Positions 23,982-34,200 of a stretch of DNA of 64,000 nt are shown piece by piece (position 1 is the first letter of the stretch; every line of letters starts with the position of its first letter). This DNA is from Bacillota bacterium (GTDB lineage: Bacteria > Bacillota > UBA4882 > UBA8346). Made by a program: the position numbers and the translations under genes. The stretch lies in the NCBI GenBank assembly GCA_023392595.1, contig JAEVYU010000053.1:74724-138723 (forward strand), given 5' to 3'. The notes beneath the pieces are model-generated. The model ran no database searches. It worked only from the letters and a program-made list of their open reading frames with translations, and was not told the origin of the DNA.

Positions 23982-24694
23982 GAGTTCTTCCCCCCTTCAA
24001 ACTGTTTCACTCTCTTTTCCAAAAGTATCACGACTCTTTCAACAAAAATGCAAATGAGCCAGTAAAACAAAGCCACCACAATATAAACTTCAAAGAACTG
24101 CAAGCCTCTGGCGCCCAAGATCTTGGCCTCGCCCATCATTTCCACGACTGAGATCATGAAAGCCAATGATGTATCTTTGATTAAACTAATCACTGTATTG
24201 CCGAAGCTGGGTAGAGCGACAGCCAAAGCCTGCGGGAAAATAATCCGGTACAAGCCCTGCCAGGTTGTCATTCCCAATGACAAAGCCGCCTCCATTTGGC
24301 CCTTTTCAATGGCTTGGATGGCTGCCCGAATGGTTTCCGATAAATAAGCTCCTACATTCAGTGAAAAAGCGAAATAAATAAAGACTATAGCTGGAATGCC
24401 ATTTACATCAATATTCCAACCATAAGCCGCATGAGCATAATCCAAGAGCTTGGGAATTCCATAATAGGATAAATAAATTTGAACCAAAAGTGGGGTTCCC
24501 CGAGTAAAGGAAAGATAGAACCCGGCAATTTGGTGGACTACCGGAATTTTATAGATTCGCACTAGTGCGGTGATGGTGCCAATGATTAAGGCAAAAAACA
24601 TTGCCACAACCGTGATATTCAAAGTTACCGGTATCACCTTGAATATCTCCGGAATAATCGATGCCATAAATTGAAAATCCAAAATTGGTTTCAT
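23978..24694 (-). CDS. Cystine/polar amino acid ABC transporter permease
   Basis: A 238-residue permease with about five membrane segments and the EAA loop GQMEAALSLGMTTWQ. As the only permease gene in this operon it presumably works as a homodimer, in contrast to the two-permease system at 1744-3151. It begins 42 bases after the binding-protein gene. Confidence 0.92.
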   Translation of the reverse strand: MKPILDFQFMASIIPEIFKVIPVTLNITVVAMFFALIIGTITALVRIYKIPVVHQIAGFYLSFTRGTPLLVQIYLSYYGIPKLLDYAHAAYGWNIDVNGIPAIVFIYFAFSLNVGAYLSETIRAAIQAIEKGQMEAALSLGMTTWQGLYRIIFPQALAVALPSFGNTVISLIKDTSLAFMISVVEMMGEAKILGARGLQFFEVYIVVALFYWLICIFVERVVILLEKRVKQFEGGKNS

Positions 24695-24736
24695 CAGCTT
24701 CTATCCAATACACTTTTATTTGGGATAACCCATGGC

Positions 24737-25510
24737 TTATTGAGTGAAATCGGCTCCAAACCACTTTACCGATAAGTTAACCAGGGTGCCATCCTTTTTA
24801 AGTTCATTCAAGGCCTTGTTAAACTGTTCCTTTAATGCTCCACCTTCTTTATCCTGGCGAAACACAAAGAAACTCGGAACCAATGCCAGGGGTTTGCCTG
24901 CCAGTTTCACCTTTAAGTCCAGTTTTTTCACATTATAACCTACGGTCAGACGGTCGTTAACTGTGGCGTCAATCCTGCCGGCCACAATATCCTGTAAAAC
25001 GGCGGTCATATTGCCGTCGTAATACTTGATATCGATTTTCTTATCTTTATTGGCATCCTCTAAAAGCTTAGCATAATTACTCCCGACCCCGATCCCGACT
25101 TTTAAACCTTTTAAATCATCCAAGGTGCTGATACCATTTTTATCGGCCCTGACAATGATTTGGGCTCCTGAGATCAAATAACTGTCGGAGAACAAATATT
25201 TTTTCTCCCGATCGGGATTTTTGCCGATTTCATTGGCAATCAAATCAAATTTCTTCGTCTCTAGGCTGAGAAACATACTGTCCCATGGGGTTGGCACAAA
25301 CTTTACTTCAACGTCCAGTTTCTTACCGATAGCTTTGACAACCTCGACATCATAACCGGTTAAATTATTTTTTTCATCCACATATGTAAAAGGTGCATAA
25401 ACTCCTTCCGTTCCTACTGTAATAACTCCCTTAGCGCCTGCAGGAATCAACAAACTGCTGAATAACAATCCCATGACCATCGCCAAAATCAATTTTTGAA
25501 AAGTCTTCAT
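24737..25510 (-). CDS. Cystine/polar amino acid ABC transporter substrate-binding protein
   Basis: A 257-residue family 3 binding protein with a signal peptide (about residues 1-24, ending near PAGAKG). VGTEGVYAPFTYVDE opens the mature protein as in cystine-binding TcyA/FliY proteins. The ATG at 25510 follows GGAGGAG. Its own promoter lies at 25595-25623. Cystine is the likely ligand given cysK downstream and metC upstream, but other polar amino acids cannot be excluded. Confidence 0.9.
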   Translation of the reverse strand: MKTFQKLILAMVMGLLFSSLLIPAGAKGVITVGTEGVYAPFTYVDEKNNLTGYDVEVVKAIGKKLDVEVKFVPTPWDSMFLSLETKKFDLIANEIGKNPDREKKYLFSDSYLISGAQIIVRADKNGISTLDDLKGLKVGIGVGSNYAKLLEDANKDKKIDIKYYDGNMTAVLQDIVAGRIDATVNDRLTVGYNVKKLDLKVKLAGKPLALVPSFFVFRQDKEGGALKEQFNKALNELKKDGTLVNLSVKWFGADFTQ

Positions 25511-25578
25511 TTGCAATCTCCTCCAATAAATTTTAGATTTAAGTTCCAACTACCACAATTAAATTACACCTATAGGTT

Positions 25579-25623
25579 TACTAATATATTTAGTATCCTA
25601 CTGCCTTTTGTCATTTTTGTCAA
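25579..25623 (-). promoter_or_regulatory. Promoter and operator-like palindrome of the cystine transporter operon
   Basis: Minus strand TTGACA (25618-25623), 17-base spacer, TAGGAT (25595-25600), overlapping the palindrome TACTAA-ATATA-TTAGTA (25579-25595). The site resembles that near the cysK promoter. Confidence 0.55.
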
Positions 25624-25657
25624 CCCAATCCTTTCTATACGGAAATGATTTCTTTGA

Positions 25658-26782
25658 TCAGATTTCCAAATCGGCCATTAGATCTTCCGGTTCTTCCAGT
25701 CCCACCGATAAACGGATCAAGTTTTCGGTTATTCCCAGTTGATCCCTTTCAGGTTTAGGAATGGAAGCATGGGACATTTTCACCGGATAAGAAAGGATCG
25801 ACTCAACGCCTCCCAAACTGACCGCCACTGACCAGATTCGAGCCTGTTCCATAATAGCCCTGGCCCTATCCATGGTGTCCGTTTTAAATGAAAGAACCGC
25901 CCCGAAACCGGAGGCTTGAGCCTTGATAATTTCATGTCCCGGATGATCTTCTAGGCCCGGATAATAAACATCGCTAACCCAGGACTGTTCTTTCAACCAA
26001 TATGCTATCTTTAGCGCCGATTGCTGCTGTATCTCCATTCGAGCCCGCAAGGTTTTAATTCCCCGCATTAACAACCAACAGTCCTGAGGTCCCAAAACTG
26101 CCCCAAAACCATTTTGAACAAAATAAACTTTGGCAGACAGCTCAGGGGACTTGGTAATCACCGCGCCGCCGATTACATCGCTGTGGCCGCCCAAAAATTT
26201 GGTAGCGCTATGGATTACAATATCAACCCCCAAATCAAGCGGTCTTTGAAAATAAGGCGACAAAAAAGTATTGTCAATCATGGTTATCAATCCGCGCCTT
26301 TTGGCGATTTCCACCGCTCCAACCAGGTCGGTGACTTTTAACAAGGGATTGGACGGGCTTTCTAAAAAGAGGGCCTTGGTATTGGGTTGGATAGCCTTTT
26401 CGATATTCTCCAGCCGAGTCATATCCACAAAGGTATGAGTGATGCCGAATTTATTGAAAAAACGGCTTAAAACCCGAAAAGTCCCCCCATAAATGTCGGC
26501 CGACACCACCAGATGATCGCCCTGCTCCAAAATAGCAAGCGATGAAGAAACGGCAGCCATTCCGGAAGCGAAAGCATAAGCATAAGTCCCGTTTTCAATT
26601 GCAGCCAAGGTTTTTTCTAAGGCATCCCGGGTCGGATTTCCAGAACGGGCGTAATCAAAGGGCCCCGGGTGATCAATATCCTTTTGATGAAAAGTTGATG
26701 CCTGGTAAATGGGTATACTCAAAGCTCCGGTATTGGGATCAATTTCATGTCCGTTATGTAGAAGTAAAGTTCCATATTTCAT
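25658..26782 (-). CDS. metC: Cystathionine beta-lyase type trans-sulfuration enzyme
   Basis: A 374-residue enzyme of the Cys/Met metabolism PLP family. PLP lysine K195 (HSATKFLGGHSD); SGNPTRDALEK and AFASGMAAVSS are family hallmarks. The ATG at 26782 overlaps the stop of the upstream paralogue and has GGAAGGAG ten bases upstream. In Bacillus the order metI-metC under an S-box is known, which supports the beta-lyase call; a gamma-lyase (MccB-like) activity cannot be excluded by eye. Confidence 0.85.
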   Translation of the reverse strand: MKYGTLLLHNGHEIDPNTGALSIPIYQASTFHQKDIDHPGPFDYARSGNPTRDALEKTLAAIENGTYAYAFASGMAAVSSSLAILEQGDHLVVSADIYGGTFRVLSRFFNKFGITHTFVDMTRLENIEKAIQPNTKALFLESPSNPLLKVTDLVGAVEIAKRRGLITMIDNTFLSPYFQRPLDLGVDIVIHSATKFLGGHSDVIGGAVITKSPELSAKVYFVQNGFGAVLGPQDCWLLMRGIKTLRARMEIQQQSALKIAYWLKEQSWVSDVYYPGLEDHPGHEIIKAQASGFGAVLSFKTDTMDRARAIMEQARIWSVAVSLGGVESILSYPVKMSHASIPKPERDQLGITENLIRLSVGLEEPEDLMADLEI

Positions 26783-27945
26783 ATACTTTTTTCTCCTTCC
26801 ACGCATGTATACGACATTGCTTGAGCCAAATCAGCGATTAAATCATCGGCATCTTCAATTCCCACAGAAAGACGAATCAAGTCTTCCGTGACGCCGATTG
26901 CCTCCCGGATTTCTTGTGGAATATCCCCATGAGTCTGTTTGACCGGGTAAGTAATTAATGTTTCCACCCCGCCTAAACTTTCGGCATAGGTGATAATCTG
27001 GACCCGGTTGATGATTTCTTTGACTGCATTGGCGTTCTGCGCCCGGAACGATACCATCGCCCCGAAGCCACGGCTTTGTTTCCTTTGAATTTCAAAGCCC
27101 GGATGATTAGAAAGTCCTGGGTAATAAACCTTTTTTACCTTTGGATGTTGTACAAGCCAGGCAGCAATCTTCCTCGCATTCTCCTGCTGTTTTTCCATTC
27201 GGAGGGCCAACGTCTTGAGCCCCCTGAGCATTAGCCAACTATCTTGAGGTCCTAAAACTGCTCCGGTTGAATTCTGAATGAAACCAATTCGCTCACTGAG
27301 TTCTGGAGTACCGGCGACTATTATTCCGGAAAGGACATCATTATGCCCACCCAAATATTTGGTTCCGCTATGAAGAACAATATCGACCCCAAATTCCAAG
27401 GGTTGCTGCAGATAAGGGGTCATGAAGGTGTTGTCTACAATCGTTAGCATATGATTCTCCTTTGCCAGCATGGATACTTTTTGGAGAGGGGTTATTTTCA
27501 TCAATGGATTGGTTGGCGTTTCTATGAAAAGAGCCTTGGTTTTCCCAGGAACAATCGCTTTTTGGACTTCTTCCAGTTGAGTGGTATTAACGTAAGTTGT
27601 AGCCAGTCCAAACTGTTTAAAGTTTTTTTCCAGAACCCGGTAGGTTCCGCCATATAAATCGTTGGAAACCATGATATGATCGCCGGAAGAAAATAACATT
27701 AAAACCGCTGTAATGGCTGCCATACCCGATGAAAAGGCAAAACCGCGCTGTCCTTTTTCCAGCTCCGCCAGGACTTTCTCCAGAACTTCCCGGGTAGGAT
27801 TCACCGTCCGCGAATAATCATAACCGGTGGATACTCCAACCGCCGGATGACGAAAGGTCGCCGTTTGATGAATCGGAGTGCTGACCGCACCAGTCCGGGT
27901 ATCCGTACAGAGCCCGGCATGAGCCAAACAGGTTTCTATCTTCAT
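26779..27945 (-). CDS. metI: Cystathionine gamma-synthase / O-acyl-homoserine thiolyase type enzyme
   Basis: A 388-residue PLP enzyme (lysine K196, HSGTKYLGGHND) paralogous to the next gene. It would join cysteine or sulfide to an O-acylhomoserine on the way to methionine. The ATG at 27945 has AAGGGGG eight bases upstream. First gene of the operon and directly controlled by the SAM-I riboswitch at 28008-28195. Position and riboswitch argue for the MetI role over MccB. Confidence 0.86.
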   Translation of the reverse strand: MKIETCLAHAGLCTDTRTGAVSTPIHQTATFRHPAVGVSTGYDYSRTVNPTREVLEKVLAELEKGQRGFAFSSGMAAITAVLMLFSSGDHIMVSNDLYGGTYRVLEKNFKQFGLATTYVNTTQLEEVQKAIVPGKTKALFIETPTNPLMKITPLQKVSMLAKENHMLTIVDNTFMTPYLQQPLEFGVDIVLHSGTKYLGGHNDVLSGIIVAGTPELSERIGFIQNSTGAVLGPQDSWLMLRGLKTLALRMEKQQENARKIAAWLVQHPKVKKVYYPGLSNHPGFEIQRKQSRGFGAMVSFRAQNANAVKEIINRVQIITYAESLGGVETLITYPVKQTHGDIPQEIREAIGVTEDLIRLSVGIEDADDLIADLAQAMSYTCVEGEKSI

Positions 27946-27961
27946 GCTTGACACCCCCTTG

Positions 27962-27998
27962 GTAATAATAAAACCTCTTTCAAATACTGAAAGAGGTT
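27962..27998 (-). terminator. SAM riboswitch expression-platform terminator
   Basis: Minus strand AACCTCTTTCA-GTATT-TGAAAGAGGTT followed by TTATTATT-rich sequence. The 5' arm CCTCTTTC can instead pair with GAGAGAGG at the 3' end of the aptamer, giving the usual antiterminator choice. Confidence 0.8.
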
Positions 27999-28007
27999 AA
28001 CATTGGT

Positions 28008-28195
28008 AAGCCTCTCTCATCTCCCGGGTTACCCCGCCGGAATTGGCACCGCATTCCGATTTATAGCATCGGAGTGATGCAGTTTAATTGTGACTTTCAA
28101 TTAAACTGCCTAAGGCGGATTTCTTTCAAAAAGCGCTAAACCGCCTCGGTTGCCGAAGGATCATCGGGCCGTACCCTCCCCTTCTCTGGATAAGA
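28008..28195 (-). promoter_or_regulatory. SAM-I (S-box) riboswitch
   Basis: Minus strand shows the conserved S-box blocks in order: CTTATCCAGAG, GGGGAGGG, CGGCCCGATGA, CGGCAACCG, GGTGCCAATTCC and the closing GATGAGAG. The P3/P4 region carries a long hairpin (AGTTTAATTG arms near 28080-28107). SAM binding would favour the terminator and shut off metI-metC. Confidence 0.95.
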
Positions 28196-28322
28196 GTATT
28201 AATGTTTAAATTATAATTATTCCTATATAAATAGTCAATATATCTTTTAAGAAAATCCCCCCAAAGTCTGATAACGTTGCTGCTACCTCCTTTGAGAGAA
28301 GTTAAAAATTCATCAAAACGAT

Positions 28323-28631
28323 CTACCGTCCCGACAATTTTTCAATCATTTCTTCCACTTCCTCAGTTCCTTTGGAATAAAATGATTCTTCCTGTGGCTC
28401 TAGCTGTTTGAGCAGTCTCAGAAATTCACCCGCATGGACCCGCTCCTCATCGGCAATGTCTTTTAAAACCGCTATCGCCAACTTGTTTTCCGTTGATTCG
28501 GCCAGTTGCATATATAATTGAATGGCTTCATATTCGGCCGCAACCATAAAACGAACCGCCCGGATCAGTTCGGCATCATTGATTTTGCGATCATGGGCCA
28601 GACCCGCGAAAGGGCTCCCAAATTCCGGCAT
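28323..28631 (-). CDS. Small ferritin-like di-iron protein
   Basis: A 102-residue protein with two helices carrying E-X-X-H-type ligands (AAEYEAIQLYMQLAE near residue 32 and DEERVHAGEF near residue 62). It resembles the ferritin-like domain fused to the N-terminus of archaeal encapsulin shells and the short encapsulated ferritins, but no shell gene is nearby. GGGGGAG precedes the ATG. Such proteins oxidise or store iron, or detoxify peroxide. Confidence 0.75.
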   Translation of the reverse strand: MPEFGSPFAGLAHDRKINDAELIRAVRFMVAAEYEAIQLYMQLAESTENKLAIAVLKDIADEERVHAGEFLRLLKQLEPQEESFYSKGTEEVEEMIEKLSGR

Positions 28632-28896
28632 TTCTTCTCCCCCTTCTACATTGTATTAAGTTTTCCGATTCAAAACTTTCAATACTCATCATATCAATCC
28701 TATGAACGTAAGTCAACGGATGCCTTTTTCAAGAGACACCGCTTGGGTTATATAGTTAATTAGAGTCGAACGGAAACTACCCGCCTAAACCATTCAGGGC
28801 AAAGGGGCTCAAGGTGGCATCCCGGCGGTGAGCATTCGGTAGGATAAAACGATTGAGGAAGCGGCCAATTAAATGGCAATCAAAAATTCTTAATCA

Positions 28897-29586
28897 TTAA
28901 TAGCTCCTCTTTTGTTTTCGCAGTTCCAATACTCCGCGGCTAGCAATCACAAACTTCCGAACGTGGGTTCTGGAAGAAGAACTAAGTGCCCATTTACCCC
29001 CGCCGTTATATTCGCCGATTGCCGTCTTAATTTCATTGTTATTCCGTTTCAATAGTTCTGCGAAATAAGCGATGGCAACCCTGTAATTACATTGCCATTT
29101 ATAAAAATCCTCCGGTTTATATCCAAATTCTTTATAATAATCACCCCATGTTGTGTCCATGAGTTGAGCGGGTCCCTGTTCCCCGGCCTTACCCTCTTTA
29201 TGCAGGTCAAATCCATTCTCAATTTGACAAATCGTCAGACAATCATAGGGGCTTACTCCGGCTTCTTTCGCATAGTTAATAGTCAGCGCGGCAAATTCTG
29301 AGATTTCATCGGTGATTAATTTGGGATTCGTAACCGCCAGATAACCGGTAATATAGCCGTAGATAACAGCATTTTCCTGAACTTGTTCCCGAAGCTTTTG
29401 AATTTTTATTTGATAAGAGTGACAGTCAATCTTTTTTTGCTGCTTTAACAGAGCAATGCGATTATCCAGTTGCACAATTTCCTGCCGGAAGTTTTTGGTG
29501 GTCCGGTGTAAAATTGCCAGCCCGACAAACTCGAATCCTGTGATTGCCAATATAATAAAGGCTATAATCCAGTCTTTTCTTTTCAT
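28897..29586 (-). CDS. Membrane-anchored lytic transglycosylase (SLT-like)
   Basis: A 229-residue protein with one N-terminal membrane segment (about residues 8-27), a charged coiled-coil stretch (about 30-75) and a C-terminal lysozyme-like domain: catalytic glutamate in ICQIENGF, then GPAQLMDTTW, and a closing IGEYNGGGKWAL. It would cleave peptidoglycan glycan strands outside the membrane. GAGGGATAGGG precedes the ATG. Neighbours are unrelated. In the 250 bases before the ferritin-like gene (28640-28890) I see nothing I can name. Confidence 0.85.
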   Translation of the reverse strand: MKRKDWIIAFIILAITGFEFVGLAILHRTTKNFRQEIVQLDNRIALLKQQKKIDCHSYQIKIQKLREQVQENAVIYGYITGYLAVTNPKLITDEISEFAALTINYAKEAGVSPYDCLTICQIENGFDLHKEGKAGEQGPAQLMDTTWGDYYKEFGYKPEDFYKWQCNYRVAIAYFAELLKRNNNEIKTAIGEYNGGGKWALSSSSRTHVRKFVIASRGVLELRKQKRSY

Positions 29587-29840
29587 TCCCTATCCCTCAC
29601 TTTCCTAAATTACTATTGACGGCGTTCAATATTTTGTCATCCAATTCCGACAGCGCTTGCCGATACAAAATATTCCATAATCATTATTTTGGTTCCACTC
29701 ACGAATAGGGTTAACTTTTGGTCGCATATTGTGCCGATGATACCGTTTCAATCAAAATACCGGGTTGCCAGAAATCCTTGGATAATAAATTCCTAAAACC
29801 CCGGCAAAAAAGGACAAACCGTCATTATAACGGTATAGGC

Positions 29841-30086
29841 CTATATCAAATAGATTGCGTCATTGAGTATGGCGCTGGATTCAAGTTCATTCCTTATCAC
29901 CGGACCATGAGCATTAAAGATCATGGCAGATAGTCTTTTTAAATCATCTTTGGTGCATTTGCGGGATGATACCCATCGAAGGCCATCTTCGTGCCGAACA
30001 AATAACCAAACTTCATGGCCCCAATTTCTGGCTAACATTTCAATTCCTTGGTCAATGAACTCGATTCCTTGATCAAAGATACTCAT
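29841..30086 (-). CDS. Small protein of unknown function
   Basis: An 81-residue protein with a very good ribosome site (GGGAGGGA, eight bases before ATG 30086). It starts with a duplicated IDQGIE-like segment and then WGHEVWLFVRHEDGLRWVSSRKCTKDDL. No membrane segment or known motif; I do not recognise a family. Stands alone between the transglycosylase and lipoprotein genes. Confidence 0.6.
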   Translation of the reverse strand: MSIFDQGIEFIDQGIEMLARNWGHEVWLFVRHEDGLRWVSSRKCTKDDLKRLSAMIFNAHGPVIRNELESSAILNDAIYLI

Positions 30087-30197
30087 GGTATTCCCTCCCT
30101 TTCTTTCATAATATGTTTGTTAACAACCTCAAGAACCTGTGCCAGCTAGCGCATCTTTCCATACTATGTATATATTGGGTAAGCGATCTATAAGCAA

Positions 30198-30234
30198 AAA
30201 AATAGCATGGCGCCCTTGACGTCATACTATTTTC
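30198..30234 (-). terminator. Rho-independent terminator
   Basis: Hairpin with arms AAAATAG-ATG-CG and CG-CAT-CTATTTT around CCCTTGA; on the minus strand seven T follow. It lies 165 bases beyond the lipoprotein stop at 30401 and would end the transcript of the two-gene secreted-protein operon. The rest of 30087-30400 shows nothing else. Confidence 0.65.
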
Positions 30235-30400
30235 ACTTTAAACTTTTACAGGCCTGCTAGTAAAGAGCATCGTAAATAAACGGCAATCAGAAACGGGGAA
30301 GATACGCTCGACTTAAGTAAAACGTTCACAATCATTGAGTAGTTATTTAGAGAACGTTTTACTAGTTCGATTTCCGGATCACTTCTATCGCCCAAAACAA

Positions 30401-31291
30401 TTACTCTATCATAAACCCCGAAATCGCGCCGGTAATTTCGGCAGGATGCCCGTTTTCATCCGCATACGCAAAAGCCGCCGCATAGTAATATCCCTTGGCT
30501 ATCGGACCAAACTTGGCAAAAGTATCTCCCAAAAGGGCCTCTCCGCTATCCCAAACAACTGTTGTCAAAGTCACATCTTTATATATACCCGCCTTATAAC
30601 TCTCCGCCCCATCAACTTCCGCCCATGATAATTTATTAGAACCGATATCGGCAGTAGAGACTGTTGGAAAACTCCCCATTAGTCTGCCGATGGAAACCGT
30701 AATCACCGGATATTCCTTGGAACTGGCGCCGTTATAAGCAATCACTTTGAACCGGTATTGTCCGGCCTTCCTCACTATCCCGGCTAATTCTTCCGTTATA
30801 TCCAAAAACGCCTTGGTGGCAAAGGCCGGATCATTTGGATGATTATCCCTTGAGTCCCAGACATTTTGATTCAGGCTGCCATCTGCTCCTAAAAAATAAA
30901 CCTGGTAGTAAGTGGCACCGTTCGAGGGCTTCCAATCCAAAAGGATATATTTAACACTCTGGTTCCAATCTATTTCGCTTATTTCAGACGCCGTAATCGG
31001 GCCATTCCCATTCAAAGACTTGGCTACCGGAGAAAAAGAATGGTAGCTTTGAGTCGCCAGCCATTGTTTGATCCCTAACCCGCCCGCTAAAGCCGGTGAA
31101 GGCTTGAGGGAAGCGGTTGCATCCCCTTCCACGGTTGAGTTTGAAAGGGACGCCGTAATACTCTCGATGATAACCCCGATCCCGGCATTCCACACAGGTG
31201 TGCCGGTAATGGCTTCATTACCTCCTCCTCCGCATCCGGCAAGAATGAAACTCAATTGTATCCCTAAACCAATTAATCCCGTTTTCTTCAT
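30401..31291 (-). CDS. Secreted lipoprotein with fibronectin type III-like regions
   Basis: A 296-residue protein with a lipobox (LSFILAGC, cysteine about residue 20) followed by a Gly-rich linker GGGGNE. Two beta-rich stretches (about residues 95-200 and 205-296) have the look of fibronectin type III domains: YILLDWKPSNGATYYQVYFLG and KLSWAEVDGAESYKAGIYK. It starts directly at the stop of the large protein gene upstream, so both are translated from one message and probably work together at the cell surface. Function unknown; ligand binding or polymer attachment likely. Confidence 0.8.
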   Translation of the reverse strand: MKKTGLIGLGIQLSFILAGCGGGGNEAITGTPVWNAGIGVIIESITASLSNSTVEGDATASLKPSPALAGGLGIKQWLATQSYHSFSPVAKSLNGNGPITASEISEIDWNQSVKYILLDWKPSNGATYYQVYFLGADGSLNQNVWDSRDNHPNDPAFATKAFLDITEELAGIVRKAGQYRFKVIAYNGASSKEYPVITVSIGRLMGSFPTVSTADIGSNKLSWAEVDGAESYKAGIYKDVTLTTVVWDSGEALLGDTFAKFGPIAKGYYYAAAFAYADENGHPAEITGAISGFMIE

Positions 31292-34200
31292 CTACATTCC
31301 CTCCCAGAAAAAGATGGGTTTCGGATCGGCTGTTGTTTTGACAATATCCGTTTCAGCGGCATTCTCCAAAGACGCTTTCACCGCCACTACCCGGAAGCGG
31401 TAGCCCACATTAACAATCAATCTCATGACCGGGTACCGGATGATGCCTGAATCGGTGCTCAAGCTCACTGTAGCCCACTCCGACCAGAGTAGTGTTCCGT
31501 CTTCATTTAAAATCTCCACCCGGTAGGTGGTATCCGCCGCTTGGGTCCAACGTAGTTGGACTTCGCTGGAAGAGATGACGCTCCAGGCTAAATCTCCCGG
31601 GGCATCCGGCAGATCGGGCACATTCACCGGACCTGTTATCGCCTCGGAGCTTCCTTGGGAATTGACGGCCCGGACTCTATAGGTATAAATCCCGGAAGGC
31701 GCATTCCGATCGCGGTAACCGCTCTGATTGGCCTTTAAGGTTGCTATCTGCTTTGAATCCCGGAAGATTGAATATTCTTTTTCGTTGGTAGCCTTATCGG
31801 TCCAACTCAAGGTAACATCCCTGCCTGCCAGTGTATAGATTAAATCGGCTGGCGCTGCCGGCGCAGCGCTGTAATCTCCGGGAATAACCTGTACATAAGA
31901 CTTCCGGCTGTAATTACGGTCGGCATCATAGGCGAAGGCGGCGTAGTAATAGATTTTGCCGTTCTCCAGATTACTGTCGGTGATGGTTGAAGGCGTACCG
32001 TCAAAAATCAATGTTCCATCCTCAGGATCGGCCGGCGTCACTCCATTCTTACGTAGAATCCGGTATCCGGTTGCGATGGAATGGCTGGTATCTCCTCTGG
32101 GATTTAAGGTACAGGCCAAAGCGACTTGTTCATCTCCGGGCACATTGGCGCTAATCGCCGGTGAATTCGGGGATTTGCCTTCTCCCGCACTTAAATATAT
32201 TCGGAGTTTGGGCCAGTTGGCGCTGTCGGAGGAGAGACCGTATAAAACAACTTGTTCTCCGGCGTTCCAGGTGGTATCGTCGATGGTAATATACAGTCCC
32301 TGATTGAGATGGGGATTATTCACCCAAGTCCTGACGGCATCGGTGACATCCAAACGAATGCTGTCGTACCCGCTTTGGGTGAATGCCCTGGGAATAAACT
32401 CGATACAATCCAGTAAACTAAGGGCGTTGCTTGACGCCCCGATGTTCTGGGCGCCATCGCTCCAAGGAATGTTTTGGCCGGGCCTATGGTCCCGGTACTG
32501 GTAATCAAGACCGAGCCGGAAACCTTCGCTGGAGGTATCCATAAAGCATGGTTTCCCCAAATTGCCGGGGTCTTCAATCTTATATATTTTGATTCGCCTA
32601 GGTTTGGTTGCCTCTCCGCTGATACTGACGATTTTCAGGATCAGTTGGGCCCGGTCGATTTTGGTTCCTGCTTCGATTTGGCCGGAAGCCGGACCAATCA
32701 TTCCCGGGTTATATAACCAAAGATCCCCGGGGCTGCCGCTGGTTCCTTTGCCCAAATGCAACATGTTGCCGTTCCATACAGTGCGGAGGGCATTTTGATA
32801 ACTTTCCGCCGTATACCAGCGGTTGTTACTGGACGCGCTGTTGTCGCCGTCCGTGCCGATGGTAATCGTCGTTTTTCCACTTGGCAAGTCGTCAATAACC
32901 TTTATGGTATTGGACGAAGTTAAATCGTAACCGCTGGATATCTCGGGCGCCTTTATTATGAGCCCCATACTTTCGATGTTTCTCTCCAAACTTCCTGTGA
33001 CCCGCAGGGTACAATGGGTCGGATCGACATAAGTCCCATAGGCGACACGTAAACCCGCGGCATCATGTAACGTGAAATTTTCTATCTCCAATGAACTGTC
33101 CTTTAGAGTGGTGCCGGTGATGGCAACCTGGATATCGGAAGTTGCCAGATTGCTTTCTGTAAGTATTTGATCCCCCGCAAACTTTAAGGTGACCGGATGG
33201 AACGATTGGGATCCAGTGGTTTCCGTTGCGGGCATGGCATTGCCCGCCAAATCATAAACAGGTGCTCCCCTTGCCGGTTCGATGGAGAGAGTCTCCACCC
33301 CGCTGGGATTGCCGGTAATGGTCAGGAAAGCCCGGATAGTGATCTCTCCTCCTGATAAGGCCGAGGCCGAATTCTCATTTGGATTGTCAGCCCTTTTTAT
33401 GGACTGAATCTGGACCCCGCTGGCGGTCCCGCCATTTTGACCGAATGTAACCTGGAATTGGCTGGCTGATACTGCTCCAGCGCCGCTACCGGTTCCATAT
33501 ACTCCTTCGCTAAATGCAATATCAATATATTGATTGCTTTCCGCCAGGTTTCCGCCTGCGATGGCAGGCGCTAATTGATCGGTTAGGATTTTGGCTCCGG
33601 TGGTTTGTAACAAAGACATTGCATTGCCCGCCCGATCATAAATGGGACAAATGCTGGACATCCCGATCTCAACAGTTTCCACTCCACTGGGAATACCGTT
33701 TTCCCCCAGAAACACCCGCACCGTGGCTTCACCGCCTGTTAAGACCGAAGCCAATGCGAGTTCTTTATTATCGGTCTTCCTGATTCCGGTAATGAATATA
33801 TCAGTAACAGTACCACCGTTTGCAGAGAAAATCAGAGTAAAATGAGAGGTTGTCAAAGGATCAACAGCGTTATTGGCGCCATAAACCCCTTCACTGAAGA
33901 ATATATCCATATAACCATTACCACTATCAAGAACAGCCCGGCTGATGGTGGGAGCAACAGTGTCCCAGGCCGCTACAGTTATTCCCGCGTTATCGGCTAT
34001 CATTAAATTCCCTGCCATATCCTGAACCGTTCCATCAGTTCCTGCCCCATATTTTACAATAACTCCACCACTGCAGGCTTGTTTCAAATCAGGTACTGTT
34101 AAGACTATTTGACAATCATCAACACCTCGGGCGGTTGCCACGATTTCATAAAAGCTGCTTCCGCCATTTTCGTTTACTGTAAATCCGCCGTTATTGGAAT

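Noticed and set aside
28734..28890. Possible fragment of a lost gene between the ferritin-like and transglycosylase genes
   Set aside because: Short open stretches in several frames, none with a recognisable family.
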